NCBI GenBank assembly: GCA_945621435.1
Contig: CALZBR010000013.1
Coordinates: 1 to 59,754 of the forward strand
DNA: 59,754 bases
DNA from: an uncultured Lachnospiraceae bacterium
GTDB taxonomy: Bacteria; Bacillota; Clostridia; Lachnospirales; Lachnospiraceae
Direction of reading: 5' to 3'
Both the position numbers and the translations under genes were made by a program. Shown piece by piece: positions 46,501 through 55,172 of the stretch (positions within the stretch are counted from its first letter, which is position 1; each line of letters starts with the position of its first letter). The notes beneath the pieces are model-generated. The model saw nothing but the letters and a program-made list of their open reading frames with translations, was not told where the DNA came from and ran no database searches.

Positions 46501-47247
46501 CAAAAGTATATAACCAATACCACCAATGATTTCGCTTTGGACGAGGAGACCGGAGCCGTCATTGTACAGGATCAGAGCAGCGTGGTGCTGGGAGGCATGA
46601 TCGCGGACAAAGCGGTCAAGTATACCAAGAATGAAAAGGTCATGGCAATTCTGAACCTGGAGGATCTTGTGGGAAACGTGGAGGTTATTGTATTTCCCAA
46701 AGACTATGAAAAATACAGCTCGATGCTGCTGGAGGATGCCAAGATTTTTGTCAAGGGACGTGCGTCTCTGGAGGAAGATAAGGACGGCAAACTGATTTGC
46801 GAGCAGATTGTCAGTTTTGAGGAGGCCAAGGCCTCCGGAGGCGGTGAGATTTTCCGGAGCCGTTATGGTTATCAAAAGGGGGGATTCCGGGGAGAATACC
46901 ATCGGCAGAATCCTACAACCTATGGTCAAAACAGCGGTGTGACTGCAACGGACAGCGGAACAGGTGCAGGCAGTCACAAGAAAATTCCGGATGGAGTATG
47001 GATCCAATTTCCTGATGCCGCTGCTTATCGGACAAGAGAACAGGAGCTCCTGGATACCATAGCAGATTCAGACGGTAATGATAATGTTGTAGTCTATTTG
47101 AAGGATACCAGAGGCTTCAAGGTGCTTCCTGCGAACAGGAGGGTGCGGGCTGATGAGACACTCAGGCGCAGGCTGGAAGAAAAATTTGGAGCGGAAAATG
47201 TAAAAATACGAGGTATTCCTATTGAAAACAGCGCAAAAATAGATTAG
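43540..47247 (+). CDS. dnaE: DNA polymerase III alpha subunit DnaE
   Basis: A 1235-residue C-family replicative polymerase. The N-terminal PHP domain has its metal-binding histidines (FVHLHVHTEYSLLDG). The palm holds GPGRGSAAGS near residue 377 and the catalytic aspartates in MPDIDVDFC near 417. A helix-hairpin-helix region (about 830-900) and an OB fold (about 1000-1085) follow. The C-terminal part has a low-complexity Gly/Tyr/Gln linker (about 1105-1145) and then a folded 85-residue tail. In Firmicutes DnaE works with PolC. GGGGAG precedes ATG 43540. Confidence 0.95.
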   Translation: MAFVHLHVHTEYSLLDGSNKIKEYVSRVKELGMNSAAITDHGVMYGAIDFYRAAEAAGIKPIIGCEVYVAPNSRFDKELTGGEDRYYHLVLLAENNVGYDNLIKIVSKGFTEGYYYKPRVDMEVLNRYHEGIIALSACLAGEVQRYLAKGLRDEARKAALKYEECFGKGNFFLELQDHGIPTQRLVNTELMKMSRELGIELVVTNDVHYTYAEDAEPHDILLCLQTGKKLSDEDRMRYEGGQYYVKSEEEMKGLFPYAWEAVENTQRIADRCNVTIKFGETKLPHYEVPEGYDSWSYLNKLCEDGLKERYGRVEQDPETGEQTLEMVKEQPAGNTGQTLGERLEYELGIIRTMGYVDYFLIVWDYINYAKSNGIPVGPGRGSAAGSIVSYCLKITNIDPIRYDLLFERFLNPERVSMPDIDVDFCPNGRQQVIDYVCEKYGKEKVVQIVTFGTLAAKGVIRDVARVMDLPYSFADSIAKMIPNELNITLELALEKNPEFRKLYQEDQQVHDLIEMCKRLEGLPRHTGMHAAGVVICPREADEFVPLSRGSDGSITTQFTMTTLEELGLLKMDFLGLRNLTVIRDAVNFVEQTTGKKIDIDNIDYNDPEVLASIGTGRTDGVFQLESGGMKSFMKELRPQSLEDIIAGISLYRPGPMDFIPRYIKGKNSNEEITYACPQLEPILKATYGCIVYQEQVMQIVRSLSGYTMGRSDLVRRAMSKKKQSVMEKERANFVYGNPEENIPGCVSQGIDEKVAAGIYDEMMDFAKYAFNKSHAACYAVVTMQTAWLKYYYPVEFMAALMTSVIDNPKKLSEYILVSRTMGIELLPPDINEGQSGFVVSGDKIRYALTAIKNVGRSVIEGIVEERRLGGPFSNLKDFISRTVNRDLNKRAVENLIKAGALDSLGGTRQQYMSVYVQIMDHITKDKKNNLAGQLSLFDIVDESQKEEFDIRMPNVGEYEKELLLSFEKEVMGVYLSGHPLEAWQELWQKYITNTTNDFALDEETGAVIVQDQSSVVLGGMIADKAVKYTKNEKVMAILNLEDLVGNVEVIVFPKDYEKYSSMLLEDAKIFVKGRASLEEDKDGKLICEQIVSFEEAKASGGGEIFRSRYGYQKGGFRGEYHRQNPTTYGQNSGVTATDSGTGAGSHKKIPDGVWIQFPDAAAYRTREQELLDTIADSDGNDNVVVYLKDTRGFKVLPANRRVRADETLRRRLEEKFGAENVKIRGIPIENSAKID

Positions 47248-47250
47248 AAT
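47222..47250 (+). promoter_or_regulatory. Promoter of pfkA, overlapping the end of dnaE
   Basis: TTGAAA at 47222-47227, 17 nt, TAGAAT at 47245-47250. Confidence 0.7.
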
Positions 47251-47312
47251 AGGGGTCGATAGGATATGCTTAGGTTGAGAAGGTGAATGATCGTCACCTG
47301 GGAGGGATAAAA

Positions 47313-48287
47313 ATGTCAAACGAGATTAAGACAATTGCGATACTTACCAGCGGAGGAGATGCTCCCGGAATGAACGCAGCGATTCGTGCGGTGGCACGTA
47401 CAGCGATTGCGAGAGGATTGAAGGTCAAGGGAATCAAGAGAGGTTATGCCGGACTCCTGAACGAAGAGATTGTTGAGATTGAGGCTCGTAATGTTTCCGA
47501 TATTATCCAGAGAGGCGGTACTGTTCTGGGAACAGCAAGATGCCTCGAGTTCAAGAAAGCGGAATATCAGAAAAAGGGTGCTGACATCTGTCGCAAGCAT
47601 GGAATTGACGGTATTGTTGTCATCGGTGGAGACGGTTCTTACCGCGGAGCCCAGGCTTTGTCCAGACTGGGTATCAACACAGTAGGACTTCCCGGAACTA
47701 TCGACCTTGATATTTCCTGTACCGAATATACCATCGGCTTTGACACTGCAGTAAACACTGCGATGGAAGCAATTGACAAGGTTAAGGATACCTCTTCTTC
47801 CCATGAGCGTTGCAGTATCATTGAGGTAATGGGACGTAATGCCGGCTATATTGCACTTTGGTGTGCTGTGGCAAACGGTGCTGAGGATGTGCTGATTCCT
47901 GAAAAATATGATTACAACGAGCAGGAGATCATCAATCATATTATAGAGAGCCGTAAGAGAGGCAAGAGCCATCACATCATTATCAATGCAGAGGGTATCG
48001 GACACTCCACTTCCATGGCGAGAAGAATTGAAGCTGCAACCGGTATTGAGACCAGGGCTACGATTCTGGGATACATGCAGCGTGGTGGTAACCCTACTGC
48101 GAAGGACAGATTCTATGCTTCCATCATGGGTGCTTATGCGGTTGATATCATGTTGCAGGGCAAGACCAACAGAGTGGTAGGATACAGACATGGAGAGTTT
48201 GTTGACTACGATATAGAAGAAGCATTACAGATGGAAAAGGGTATTGATGAATATCAGTACGAAGTAGCACAGCTTCTTACAGTTTAA
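47313..48287 (+). CDS. pfkA: ATP-dependent 6-phosphofructokinase PfkA
   Basis: A 324-residue glycolytic enzyme. LTSGGDAPGMNAAIRAV opens the ATP site; GGDGSYRGA has glycine at the position that separates ATP-type from PPi-type enzymes (aspartate). The catalytic loop is PGTIDLDI; the common Bacillus form is PGTIDNDI, so one asparagine is leucine here while both aspartates are kept. MGRNAGYIALW and GYMQRGGNPTAKDR complete the site. GGGAGGG before ATG 47313 decides the start over an in-frame ATG at 47283. Confidence 0.95.
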   Translation: MSNEIKTIAILTSGGDAPGMNAAIRAVARTAIARGLKVKGIKRGYAGLLNEEIVEIEARNVSDIIQRGGTVLGTARCLEFKKAEYQKKGADICRKHGIDGIVVIGGDGSYRGAQALSRLGINTVGLPGTIDLDISCTEYTIGFDTAVNTAMEAIDKVKDTSSSHERCSIIEVMGRNAGYIALWCAVANGAEDVLIPEKYDYNEQEIINHIIESRKRGKSHHIIINAEGIGHSTSMARRIEAATGIETRATILGYMQRGGNPTAKDRFYASIMGAYAVDIMLQGKTNRVVGYRHGEFVDYDIEEALQMEKGIDEYQYEVAQLLTV

Positions 48288-48313
48288 ATAGAATCAGAAA
48301 TACAAATTAAAAG

Positions 48314-48344
48314 CGGCTGTCTGTGGAAGAGACAGCCGTTTTTT
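48314..48344 (+). terminator. Terminator after pfkA
   Basis: CGGCTGTCT pairs with AGACAGCCG and is followed by six T residues. The ribosome site of the next gene begins directly behind it. Confidence 0.9.
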
Positions 48345-48361
48345 ATAGGAGAATTCAGAAA

Positions 48362-49150
48362 ATGATCAGCAGTGGTGCCAATCCTAAGATAAAGCAGATC
48401 ATACAGTGGCAGAATAAAGCAAAAGAGAGACGCAGCGCAGGAATTTTTCTGACTGAGGGGTTCAAGCTTTACGAGGAAGCCCCGGTTTCTTCCGTGCGGG
48501 AGGTCTATCTCTCCGAGAGTGCCGCCGGAAAAATAAAGGAGAATCAGGCGCTGAAGAAAAAGCTTGAAGTGACCGGTTGGGAAGTGGTGACGGATGAAAT
48601 CTTTACTAAAATGTCCGATACTCAGACACCACAAGGGATTCTGTGTGTGCTCAACCGTCCGGAATACACCCTGGAACAGCTGCTTCTCAAGGAGTCTCCG
48701 CTGTTGGTGGTGTTGGAAGATATCCAGGATCCCGGGAATCTGGGAACCATCATACGAACCGGTGAAGGCGCAGGAATCACCGGTGTTATCATGACAAAGG
48801 GAACTGTGGATCTGTTCAATCCCAAGACTATACGTGCAACCATGGGCTCCATATTCCGTGTCCCTTTTGTCTATACGGAGAATCTGCCGGAAATCATTCG
48901 CCTGCTTCGGGAAAAAGAGATTGCAACCTACGCTGCTCACTTGGAGGGCAAAGAATACTACGATGGATTCTGTTATCGGCAAGGAACCGCTTTCTTCATT
49001 GGAAATGAAGGAAACGGACTGAACCGTGAGACAGCAGAACAGGCAGATCATTATCTTAAGATCCCCATGGAGGGCAAGGTGGAATCCCTGAATGCGGCGG
49101 TGGCAGCTTCCCTTTTGATGTATGAGGCGCATCGGCAGAGAAGTCATTAG
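48362..49150 (+). CDS. SpoU/TrmH-family RNA 2'-O-methyltransferase
   Basis: A 262-residue SPOUT methyltransferase. The N-terminal substrate-binding domain (NPKIKQIIQWQNKAKERRSAGIFLTEG) is of the RlmB/TsnR type. The knotted catalytic domain has motif 1 ILEDIQDPGNLGTIIRT (with V for I), motif 2 FFIGNEGNGL and motif 3 IPMEGKVESLNAAVAASLLMYE. Target may be 23S rRNA or tRNA. AGGAGA stands before ATG 48362, just after the pfkA terminator; the frame from 48323 would start inside that terminator. Confidence 0.88.
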   Translation: MISSGANPKIKQIIQWQNKAKERRSAGIFLTEGFKLYEEAPVSSVREVYLSESAAGKIKENQALKKKLEVTGWEVVTDEIFTKMSDTQTPQGILCVLNRPEYTLEQLLLKESPLLVVLEDIQDPGNLGTIIRTGEGAGITGVIMTKGTVDLFNPKTIRATMGSIFRVPFVYTENLPEIIRLLREKEIATYAAHLEGKEYYDGFCYRQGTAFFIGNEGNGLNRETAEQADHYLKIPMEGKVESLNAAVAASLLMYEAHRQRSH

Positions 49151-49308
49151 ATCTGTTGTTTTGCGGAGATGAACAGCTGCTCCGGTGGGGATACATCCCC
49201 AGGGAAATGAAAGAAATACTGCAATATTGCGATAAAGGTCTTAAAAATGTTGCAGAAAATGAATAAATAACAGTCAATATTTAACAGAACGGCAAGAGGA
49301 GAGAACGC

Positions 49309-50106
49309 ATGAAAATCGGATTTATAGGTCTGGGAAACATGGCTACAGCAATGATTGGCGGCATATTAATGAAGGGGATGGCGAAGCCCGAAGACATAAT
49401 GGGCTGTTCCAAAACACCCGTTACCATGGAAAGAGTAAAGGAAAAGTATGGAATCGCAATTGCCGCAGACAATTGCGAGGTGGCAAGTGCGTCGGAGATT
49501 CTTTTCCTGGCGGTAAAACCTCAGTTCCTGAGCGAGATTATCGATGAGATTAAGGATTCCGTGAAGAAGGAGACCCTGATCGTCAGCATTGCTGCAGGGA
49601 AGACACTGGAATGGCTGGAGACTGCGTTTGCAAGACCTGAGCTCAAGATCGTCCGCTGCATGCCCAATACCCCCGCACTGGTTCTGGAAGGATGCACCGG
49701 TATTTGTGCCGGCGAAAAAGTTACTTCCGGGGAGCTTGACCGGGTAGTGGAGCTCATGGAGGCATTTGGCAAGGCAGAAGTGGTTCCGGAGAGATTGATG
49801 GATGTGGTTGTGGGAGTCAGCGGAAGCTCCCCCGCTTATGTGTTTCTGTTCATCGAAGCCATGGCGGATGCAGCCGTGGCAGCAGGCATGCCCAGAGCCC
49901 AGGCTTACAGATTTGTGTCCCAGGCGATTCTTGGAAGCGCTAAGATGGTGCTGGAGACAGGCAGGCATCCCGGCGAATTGAAAGACATGGTATGCTCTCC
50001 CGGAGGAACCACCATTCAGGCAGTTAAAGTACTGGAAGAAATGGGATTCCGCGGAACTGTGATGGATGCGGTGGAAGCATGTATTGATAAATCAAAAAGT
50101 CTGTAA
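49309..50106 (+). CDS. proC: Pyrroline-5-carboxylate reductase ProC
   Basis: A 265-residue enzyme for the last step of proline synthesis, using NAD(P)H. IGFIGLGNMATAMIGG is the dinucleotide-binding loop; VRCMPNTPALV and VSGSSPAYVFLFIEAMADAAV are diagnostic, as is the C-terminal PGGTTIQAVKVLE. Length is normal. AGAGGAGA precedes ATG 49309. Confidence 0.95.
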   Translation: MKIGFIGLGNMATAMIGGILMKGMAKPEDIMGCSKTPVTMERVKEKYGIAIAADNCEVASASEILFLAVKPQFLSEIIDEIKDSVKKETLIVSIAAGKTLEWLETAFARPELKIVRCMPNTPALVLEGCTGICAGEKVTSGELDRVVELMEAFGKAEVVPERLMDVVVGVSGSSPAYVFLFIEAMADAAVAAGMPRAQAYRFVSQAILGSAKMVLETGRHPGELKDMVCSPGGTTIQAVKVLEEMGFRGTVMDAVEACIDKSKSL

Positions 50107-50231
50107 TCCGTCACCTGTAAGTATTCGTTGAGACCGGTTGAGACAGCCGCTCCAAATGTGCTATTGACATTTCAAAAGTCTTCTGCTAACATAATCGGCG
50201 TAGCGTTGTTAACAAAAATGTAACAAATTAT

Positions 50232-50259
50232 TTAACAAATGAATACTTTTTGTTAAGAT
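50232..50259 (+). promoter_or_regulatory. Promoter of the SleB-type hydrolase gene
   Basis: TTAACA at 50232-50237, 16 nt, TAAGAT at 50254-50259. The start codon follows 16 nt later, so the leader is very short. Confidence 0.55.
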
Positions 50260-50275
50260 TGTATGGAGGCTGAAA

Positions 50276-51352
50276 ATGAAAAAGGGCAGAAAGACAGAAG
50301 CTGCTTTGCTTGGGCTTATCCTTTCTTTATCCTTGGCAGCACAGGCCGATATTACAGTGCTTGCGGACGGTATGTATTTCGACAATATGCGTGGAGGCAT
50401 AGCTTCTCTCATGACAAGTGAGAGCGGTGACGTCGCTGCAAATGAGAATACATCCCGTAAAGTTGACTATCAGAATTTTGATACAGAGGATGAACAGGAA
50501 GAAAATCTGGTTATGGCAAATGTAACCCACTCTCTCAATGTGAGAAGTGAGGCGACGGTAGAATCTGAAAGAGTGGGGACGCTTTACAAGGATTGCGGAG
50601 GTACCATTCTGGAGAGAAAAGACGGCTGGACAAAATTACAGTCGGGAAATATTATCGGCTGGTGCAGTGACGAGTATCTTCTGTTTGGAGAAGAGGCGCT
50701 TGCGCTTGCCAATGATGTTGGCAAGATGATAGGTACCATAGAAGCACAGACTGTTCGTGTAAGAGAGGCGGCAGGAACCGATTCTGCTATCCTGGGTTTG
50801 TTACCCAAGGGAGAGATTGTAGAGGTGCTGGAGACCGGAGAAGAGACCGGCTGGGTCTGTGTGGATTATAACGGACAGAATGGTTATGTGGCGAAAGAGT
50901 ATATTACCACGGACTTTATCATCGGAGCGGGAGAGACGGTAGAAGAGATTAAGGCCAGGGAAGATGCCGAGAGGGAAGCTAAGCGTTACAAGAACTATGG
51001 TGCGTATTCTACGGATGAAGCAACAATGTTGCTTTTAGCTGCATTGATTCAATGCGAAGCCGGCGGAGAACCCTATGAAGGACAGGTAGCGGTAGGTGCG
51101 GTTGTCATGAATCGTGTGAGAAGCGGTGCATACCCTGACAGTATTCGTGGCGTTATCTACGCGCCCGGACAGTTTACACCTGCGATGACAGGTAAGCTGG
51201 ATAGTGTGTACTCCTCCGGAAAGATTTATTCCAGCTGTATTAAAGCAGCGGAAGAGGCACTTTCGGGATATTCCAATGTAGGTGACTATACACACTTCCG
51301 CCGTAACAACGGACGTGAAGGACTGGTTATTTATAACCATGTATTTTATTAA
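50276..51352 (+). CDS. Secreted cell-wall hydrolase with two SH3 domains and a SleB-like domain
   Basis: A 358-residue exported protein. Residues 1-30 are a signal peptide (basic start, LLGLILSLSLAAQA). Two bacterial SH3 domains follow (about 78-137, SLNVRSEATVESERVGTL; about 147-213, TVRVREAAGTDSAILGLL), for binding the wall. Residues 250-357 are a Hydrolase_2/SleB-like domain (ALIQCEAGGEPYEGQVAVGA). Such enzymes act on spore cortex or growing wall. GGAGG precedes ATG 50276. Confidence 0.9.
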   Translation: MKKGRKTEAALLGLILSLSLAAQADITVLADGMYFDNMRGGIASLMTSESGDVAANENTSRKVDYQNFDTEDEQEENLVMANVTHSLNVRSEATVESERVGTLYKDCGGTILERKDGWTKLQSGNIIGWCSDEYLLFGEEALALANDVGKMIGTIEAQTVRVREAAGTDSAILGLLPKGEIVEVLETGEETGWVCVDYNGQNGYVAKEYITTDFIIGAGETVEEIKAREDAEREAKRYKNYGAYSTDEATMLLLAALIQCEAGGEPYEGQVAVGAVVMNRVRSGAYPDSIRGVIYAPGQFTPAMTGKLDSVYSSGKIYSSCIKAAEEALSGYSNVGDYTHFRRNNGREGLVIYNHVFY

Positions 51353-51362
51353 TCTGTATGAG

Positions 51363-51395
51363 AAAGCGGCGCGCGGAGAAGTGTGCCGCTTTTTG
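51363..51395 (+). terminator. Terminator after the SleB-type hydrolase gene
   Basis: AAAGCGGCGCGC pairs with GTGTGCCGCTTT around GGAGAA, followed by T residues. Confidence 0.85.
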
Positions 51396-51456
51396 TTGTG
51401 CGCCGGATACCTGATCTGCGTGCACGATACTTATCAATATCGTGCGAATAATTTCA

Positions 51457-51485
51457 TTGCAGAACGTAATAAAATAGGATATACT
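51457..51485 (+). promoter_or_regulatory. Promoter of the nfeD-SPFH operon
   Basis: TTGCAG at 51457-51462, 17 nt, TATACT at 51480-51485. An 8-bp inverted repeat (GCACGATA/TATCGTGC) begins 35 bases upstream of the -35 and could be an operator. Confidence 0.7.
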
Positions 51486-51532
51486 GATAACGTAATAAAC
51501 AAATGCCGAATGACATGAGGAGGTGAATGACG

Positions 51533-52057
51533 ATGACAGAAATGATCATCTGGCTTGTTCTTCTCATAGTTGCAATTGTTGCCGAAGTGCTGACTATGGG
51601 ACTGACTACCATCTGGTTCGCAGGTGGAGCTCTGGTGGCAATCTTTGCGGCAATCCTGAACGCACCGGTATGGCTGCAGGTTGTTCTGTTCTTGGTTGTA
51701 TCCCTGGTATTGTTGATTTTTACAAGACCCGTGGCTGTGAAGTATTTCAACAAAGACAGGATCAAGACTAATGCCGAGAGCCTGGTCGGAAGACAGGCGA
51801 TTGTTACCGCCGAGATTGATAACCTTCAGGGAATCGGTCAGGTTACGGTGGGTACGCAGGAATGGAGTGCCAGAAGCTACGATAATGGGGTCAGAATCCC
51901 CGTGGGAACTGTGGTAGATGTACTTGCCATTAACGGCGTAAAGCTGATGGTAAGAGTCAATGCACAGGTCGGTAATGTGGGTTCCGTGAAGAATTCCATA
52001 CCGGAGCCTATGAGCGTATCACAGATGGAAGAGATGGAGTCCTCTCAGAATCAGTAA
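51533..52057 (+). CDS. NfeD-family membrane protein
   Basis: A 174-residue short NfeD protein: two or three N-terminal membrane helices (residues 3-23, 25-40 and 44-64), then a cytoplasmic OB-fold domain (VGRQAIVTAEIDNLQGIGQVTV to VKLMVRV). Short NfeD proteins pair with SPFH/stomatin proteins in membrane microdomains, and the partner follows after 56 nt. ATG 51533 is preferred to ATG 51527 because GAGGAGG is 9 rather than 3 nt upstream. Confidence 0.88.
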   Translation: MTEMIIWLVLLIVAIVAEVLTMGLTTIWFAGGALVAIFAAILNAPVWLQVVLFLVVSLVLLIFTRPVAVKYFNKDRIKTNAESLVGRQAIVTAEIDNLQGIGQVTVGTQEWSARSYDNGVRIPVGTVVDVLAINGVKLMVRVNAQVGNVGSVKNSIPEPMSVSQMEEMESSQNQ

Positions 52058-52113
52058 GAGGATAACATAAAATTAATTTAGTGCTGCGGAATGCGGTACA
52101 GAAAGAGGTTAAA

Positions 52114-53043
52114 ATGGAAGGTGTTTTGTGGTTAGTTATTGCGTTGATTGTTCTTTTGCTGATCATCATCGTATCATGTATCAAAATCGTTCCCCAGGCG
52201 CAGGCCTATGTTATTGAGCGACTGGGTGCCTATCAGGGCACGTGGTCTGTAGGTTTTCATGTAAAGGTTCCTTTTATCGATAAGGTTGCGAGAAGAGTGA
52301 ACCTGAAAGAGCAGGTTGCGGACTTCCCGCCCCAGCCCGTTATCACCAAGGATAACGTAACCATGAGAATCGATACCGTTGTATTCTATCAGATTACCGA
52401 TCCCAAGCTGTTTACCTACGGTGTTGAGAATCCTATGATGGCTATCGAGAATCTGACAGCTACTACCCTTCGTAACATCATCGGTGATCTGGAACTGGAC
52501 CAGACCCTTACAAGCCGTGAGACCATCAATACCAAGATGCGTGCGGCACTTGATATTGCTACCGACCCCTGGGGTATCAAGGTTAACCGTGTGGAACTGA
52601 AGAATATCATTCCTCCCGCTGAGATACAGAATGCCATGGAGAAGCAGATGAAGGCAGAGCGAGAGAGACGTGAAGCCGTTACCCGTGCAGAAGGTGAAAA
52701 GAAGGCAAGCATCCTTTCCGCAGAAGGTGAGAAGGAATCCGCAATTCTTCGCGCTGAGGCTGATAAGCAGTCCGCTATTCTTCGCGCAGAAGCTCAGAAA
52801 GAGAAGATGATCCGTGAGGCAGAAGGTCAGGCTGAGGCAATTCTCAAGGTACAGCAGGCACATGCAGACGGTATCCGTATGCTGAAGGAGGCCGGAGCAG
52901 ATGATGCAGTCCTCAAGATCAAGAGCCTGGAGGCTTTTGAAAAGGTTGCTGACGGCAAGGCAAATACCATTCTTCTTCCTGCAGAGCTTCAGGGCATTGC
53001 ATCCCTTGCAACTACCTGGAAGGAAGCTTCCAAGGAAAGATAA
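52114..53043 (+). CDS. SPFH/Band 7 (stomatin, QmcA-like) membrane protein
   Basis: A 309-residue protein with one N-terminal membrane helix (about 3-25), a Band 7 domain (IVPQAQAYVIERLGAYQGTW to VNRVELKNIIPP) and a long charged helix with repeated AEGEKKASILSAEGEKESAI units, typical of oligomeric stomatin-like scaffolds. It forms membrane microdomains with NfeD. ATG 52114 has AAGAGG upstream; an upstream GTG at 52081 is unlikely. Confidence 0.9.
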   Translation: MEGVLWLVIALIVLLLIIIVSCIKIVPQAQAYVIERLGAYQGTWSVGFHVKVPFIDKVARRVNLKEQVADFPPQPVITKDNVTMRIDTVVFYQITDPKLFTYGVENPMMAIENLTATTLRNIIGDLELDQTLTSRETINTKMRAALDIATDPWGIKVNRVELKNIIPPAEIQNAMEKQMKAERERREAVTRAEGEKKASILSAEGEKESAILRAEADKQSAILRAEAQKEKMIREAEGQAEAILKVQQAHADGIRMLKEAGADDAVLKIKSLEAFEKVADGKANTILLPAELQGIASLATTWKEASKER

Positions 53044-53090
53044 ACGGGCAATCTGTGGGACTTGCCAAATACTCAATTATGAAGTATATT

Positions 53091-53129
53091 ATAACTGTCT
53101 GACAATACCAAGGTCAGACAGTTATTTTT
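53091..53129 (+). terminator. Terminator after the SPFH gene
   Basis: ATAACTGTCTGAC pairs perfectly with GTCAGACAGTTAT around a 9-nt loop, followed by TTTT. Confidence 0.92.
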
Positions 53130-53150
53130 GTATAGAAATGAGGGATGATT

Positions 53151-54146
53151 ATGAATTTATACGGACGTGATTTTTTGAAGCTGTTGGATTATACTCCGGA
53201 AGAGATTACCTATCTTCTGGATGTGGCTGCCGATTTGAAAGATAAAAAGAAAAAGGGAATTCCCATGGATGTGCTCAGAGGCAAAAATGTGGCGCTGATC
53301 TTCGAGAAGACCAGTACCCGTACCAGATGCTCCTTTGAGGTAGCTGCTCATGACCTGGGCATGGGAACTACCTATCTGGATCCCAAGGGCTCCCAGATCG
53401 GTAAGAAGGAGAGTATTGCAGATACAGCGAGAGTCTTGGCCGGCATGTATGACGGCATCGAATATCGTGGCTACGGACAGGAAATCGTGGAGGAGCTGGC
53501 AAAGTATTCCAAGGTGCCGGTATGGAACGGACTGACCAATGAGTTCCATCCCACGCAGATGCTGGCTGACTTTCTGACCATCCGTGAGCATTTTGGATAC
53601 CTGAAGGGAATCAGGCTGGCATATATGGGAGATGCCCGTTACAACATGGGGAATTCTTTGATGGTTGCCTGTGCCAAGATGGGTATGCACTTTACCGCCT
53701 GCACAACGAAGAAATATTTTCCCAATGAGGAATTGGTGGCGCAATGTAAGGAAATCGCCGCAGCAAACGGCGGCAGTATCACATTGACCGAGGATGCCAT
53801 GGCAGGAACCGCAGGCGTCGATGTGGTGTACACCGATGTATGGGTGTCCATGGGCGAGCCGGATGAGATCTGGGCAGAGAGAATCAGCGAGCTCTCTCCT
53901 TATCAGGTGAACAAAGCCATTATGACCAACGCAGGTAAGGATGCAATCTTTATGCACTGTCTGCCTGCTTTCCATGACCTGAAGACCCAGATTGGAGCTG
54001 AGATGGGAGAGCGCTTTGGCATTACCGAGATGGAAGTGACGGATGAAGTATTTGAATCCGAACAGTCGCTGGTATTTGAGGAAGCAGAGAACAGGATGCA
54101 TACCATCAAAGCAGTTATGTACGCAACACTCGTAAATAAGGATTGA
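53151..54146 (+). CDS. argF: Ornithine carbamoyltransferase ArgF
   Basis: A 331-residue enzyme making citrulline from ornithine and carbamoyl phosphate, in arginine synthesis or, in reverse, the arginine deiminase route. The carbamoyl-phosphate loop is [13 protein letters not shown], the ornithine site includes HPTQMLADF, and [10 protein letters not shown] has the conserved cysteine. No other arginine gene is nearby. ATG 53151 is chosen because GAGGG ends 7 nt before it; ATG 53145 in frame is too close. Confidence 0.93.
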   Translation: MNLYGRDFLKLLDYTPEEITYLLDVAADLKDKKKKGIPMDVLRGKNVALIFEKTSTRTRCSFEVAAHDLGMGTTYLDPKGSQIGKKESIADTARVLAGMYDGIEYRGYGQEIVEELAKYSKVPVWNGLTNEFHPTQMLADFLTIREHFGYLKGIRLAYMGDARYNMGNSLMVACAKMGMHFTACTTKKYFPNEELVAQCKEIAAANGGSITLTEDAMAGTAGVDVVYTDVWVSMGEPDEIWAERISELSPYQVNKAIMTNAGKDAIFMHCLPAFHDLKTQIGAEMGERFGITEMEVTDEVFESEQSLVFEEAENRMHTIKAVMYATLVNKD

Positions 54147-54149
54147 TTC

Positions 54150-55130
54150 ATGAAATCGGAAATATTAACTCTTTTGCGGGACAGGGGAGATTATGTCTCC
54201 GGTCAGGAGCTGTGTCAACGTTTCGGCGTCTCCAGAACCGCAGTGTGGAAAGCAATTAATCAACTGAAAAAAGAAGGTTACCGTATTGAAGCTGTGCAGA
54301 ACAGAGGTTACCTTCTGCTGGCAGAAGAGGAAGTCTACAGCCAAAACGCGCTGAAGAGCCGCATGGGGACCGCCTGGGCTGGGCACCCGGTGAGCTTTTA
54401 CAAGACATTGGACTCCACCAATCTGCAGGCCAAGCGTGACGCAGAGGGCGGTGCCCCTGAGGGGGCGCTTGTGGTGGCGGACATGCAGACTGCAGGCAGA
54501 GGCAGAAGGGGGCGAAGCTGGCAGAGCCCGGAGGGAGTCAATGCCTACTTTACCCTGCTGTTGAGACCGGAATATACACCGGACAAGGCGACCATGGTAA
54601 CTCTGGTGATGGCTCTTGCCGTAGCCGAGGGAATCCGGGAGACCTGTGGGATTCAGGCGCAGATCAAGTGGCCCAATGATGTGGTGATTCACGGGAAAAA
54701 GACCTGCGGCATTCTGTGTGAAATGAGTCTGGAGAGCGATTATATCCACTATATTGTTGCAGGGACGGGCATAAATGTGGGGCAGCAGGAGCTCCCTGCG
54801 GAGATTGCGGAGACAGCGACCTGCCTGGAGGCAGAATGTGGGAAAAAGATCTCAAGAGCGGTTTTGATTGCCAACATCATAAAAGCATTTGAAGGATATT
54901 ATGAGAAGTTCAAGGATACCTTGGATCTGTCCGGACTTCAGCAGGAATACGAAGGCCTTCTGGTAAACAAGGGCAAAGAGGTTCGCATGCTGGATCCCAA
55001 GGGAGAGTACAGTGGTGTGGCGGAAGGCATTACGGATACCGGAGAGCTGTTGGTGAGACTGACTGACGGCAGCGTTACCGAGGTCTATGCCGGAGAGGTC
55101 TCTGTGCGGGGCATCTATGGCTATGTGTAA
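54150..55130 (+). CDS. birA: Bifunctional biotin-protein ligase/repressor BirA
   Basis: A 326-residue protein, four bases after argF. Residues 1-60 are a winged helix-turn-helix (FGVSRTAVWKAINQLKKEGY), so it can bind DNA as the biotin repressor. The ligase domain has the biotin and ATP loop QTAGRGRRGRSW and WPNDVVIHGKKTCGILCE; a C-terminal SH3-like domain follows (KGKEVRMLDPKGEYSGVAEG). It biotinylates carboxylases. Confidence 0.92.
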   Translation: MKSEILTLLRDRGDYVSGQELCQRFGVSRTAVWKAINQLKKEGYRIEAVQNRGYLLLAEEEVYSQNALKSRMGTAWAGHPVSFYKTLDSTNLQAKRDAEGGAPEGALVVADMQTAGRGRRGRSWQSPEGVNAYFTLLLRPEYTPDKATMVTLVMALAVAEGIRETCGIQAQIKWPNDVVIHGKKTCGILCEMSLESDYIHYIVAGTGINVGQQELPAEIAETATCLEAECGKKISRAVLIANIIKAFEGYYEKFKDTLDLSGLQQEYEGLLVNKGKEVRMLDPKGEYSGVAEGITDTGELLVRLTDGSVTEVYAGEVSVRGIYGYV

Positions 55131-55172
55131 ACTTTGTGTAAGACAGCACATGCAACAAAAGGAGAAAATAGG

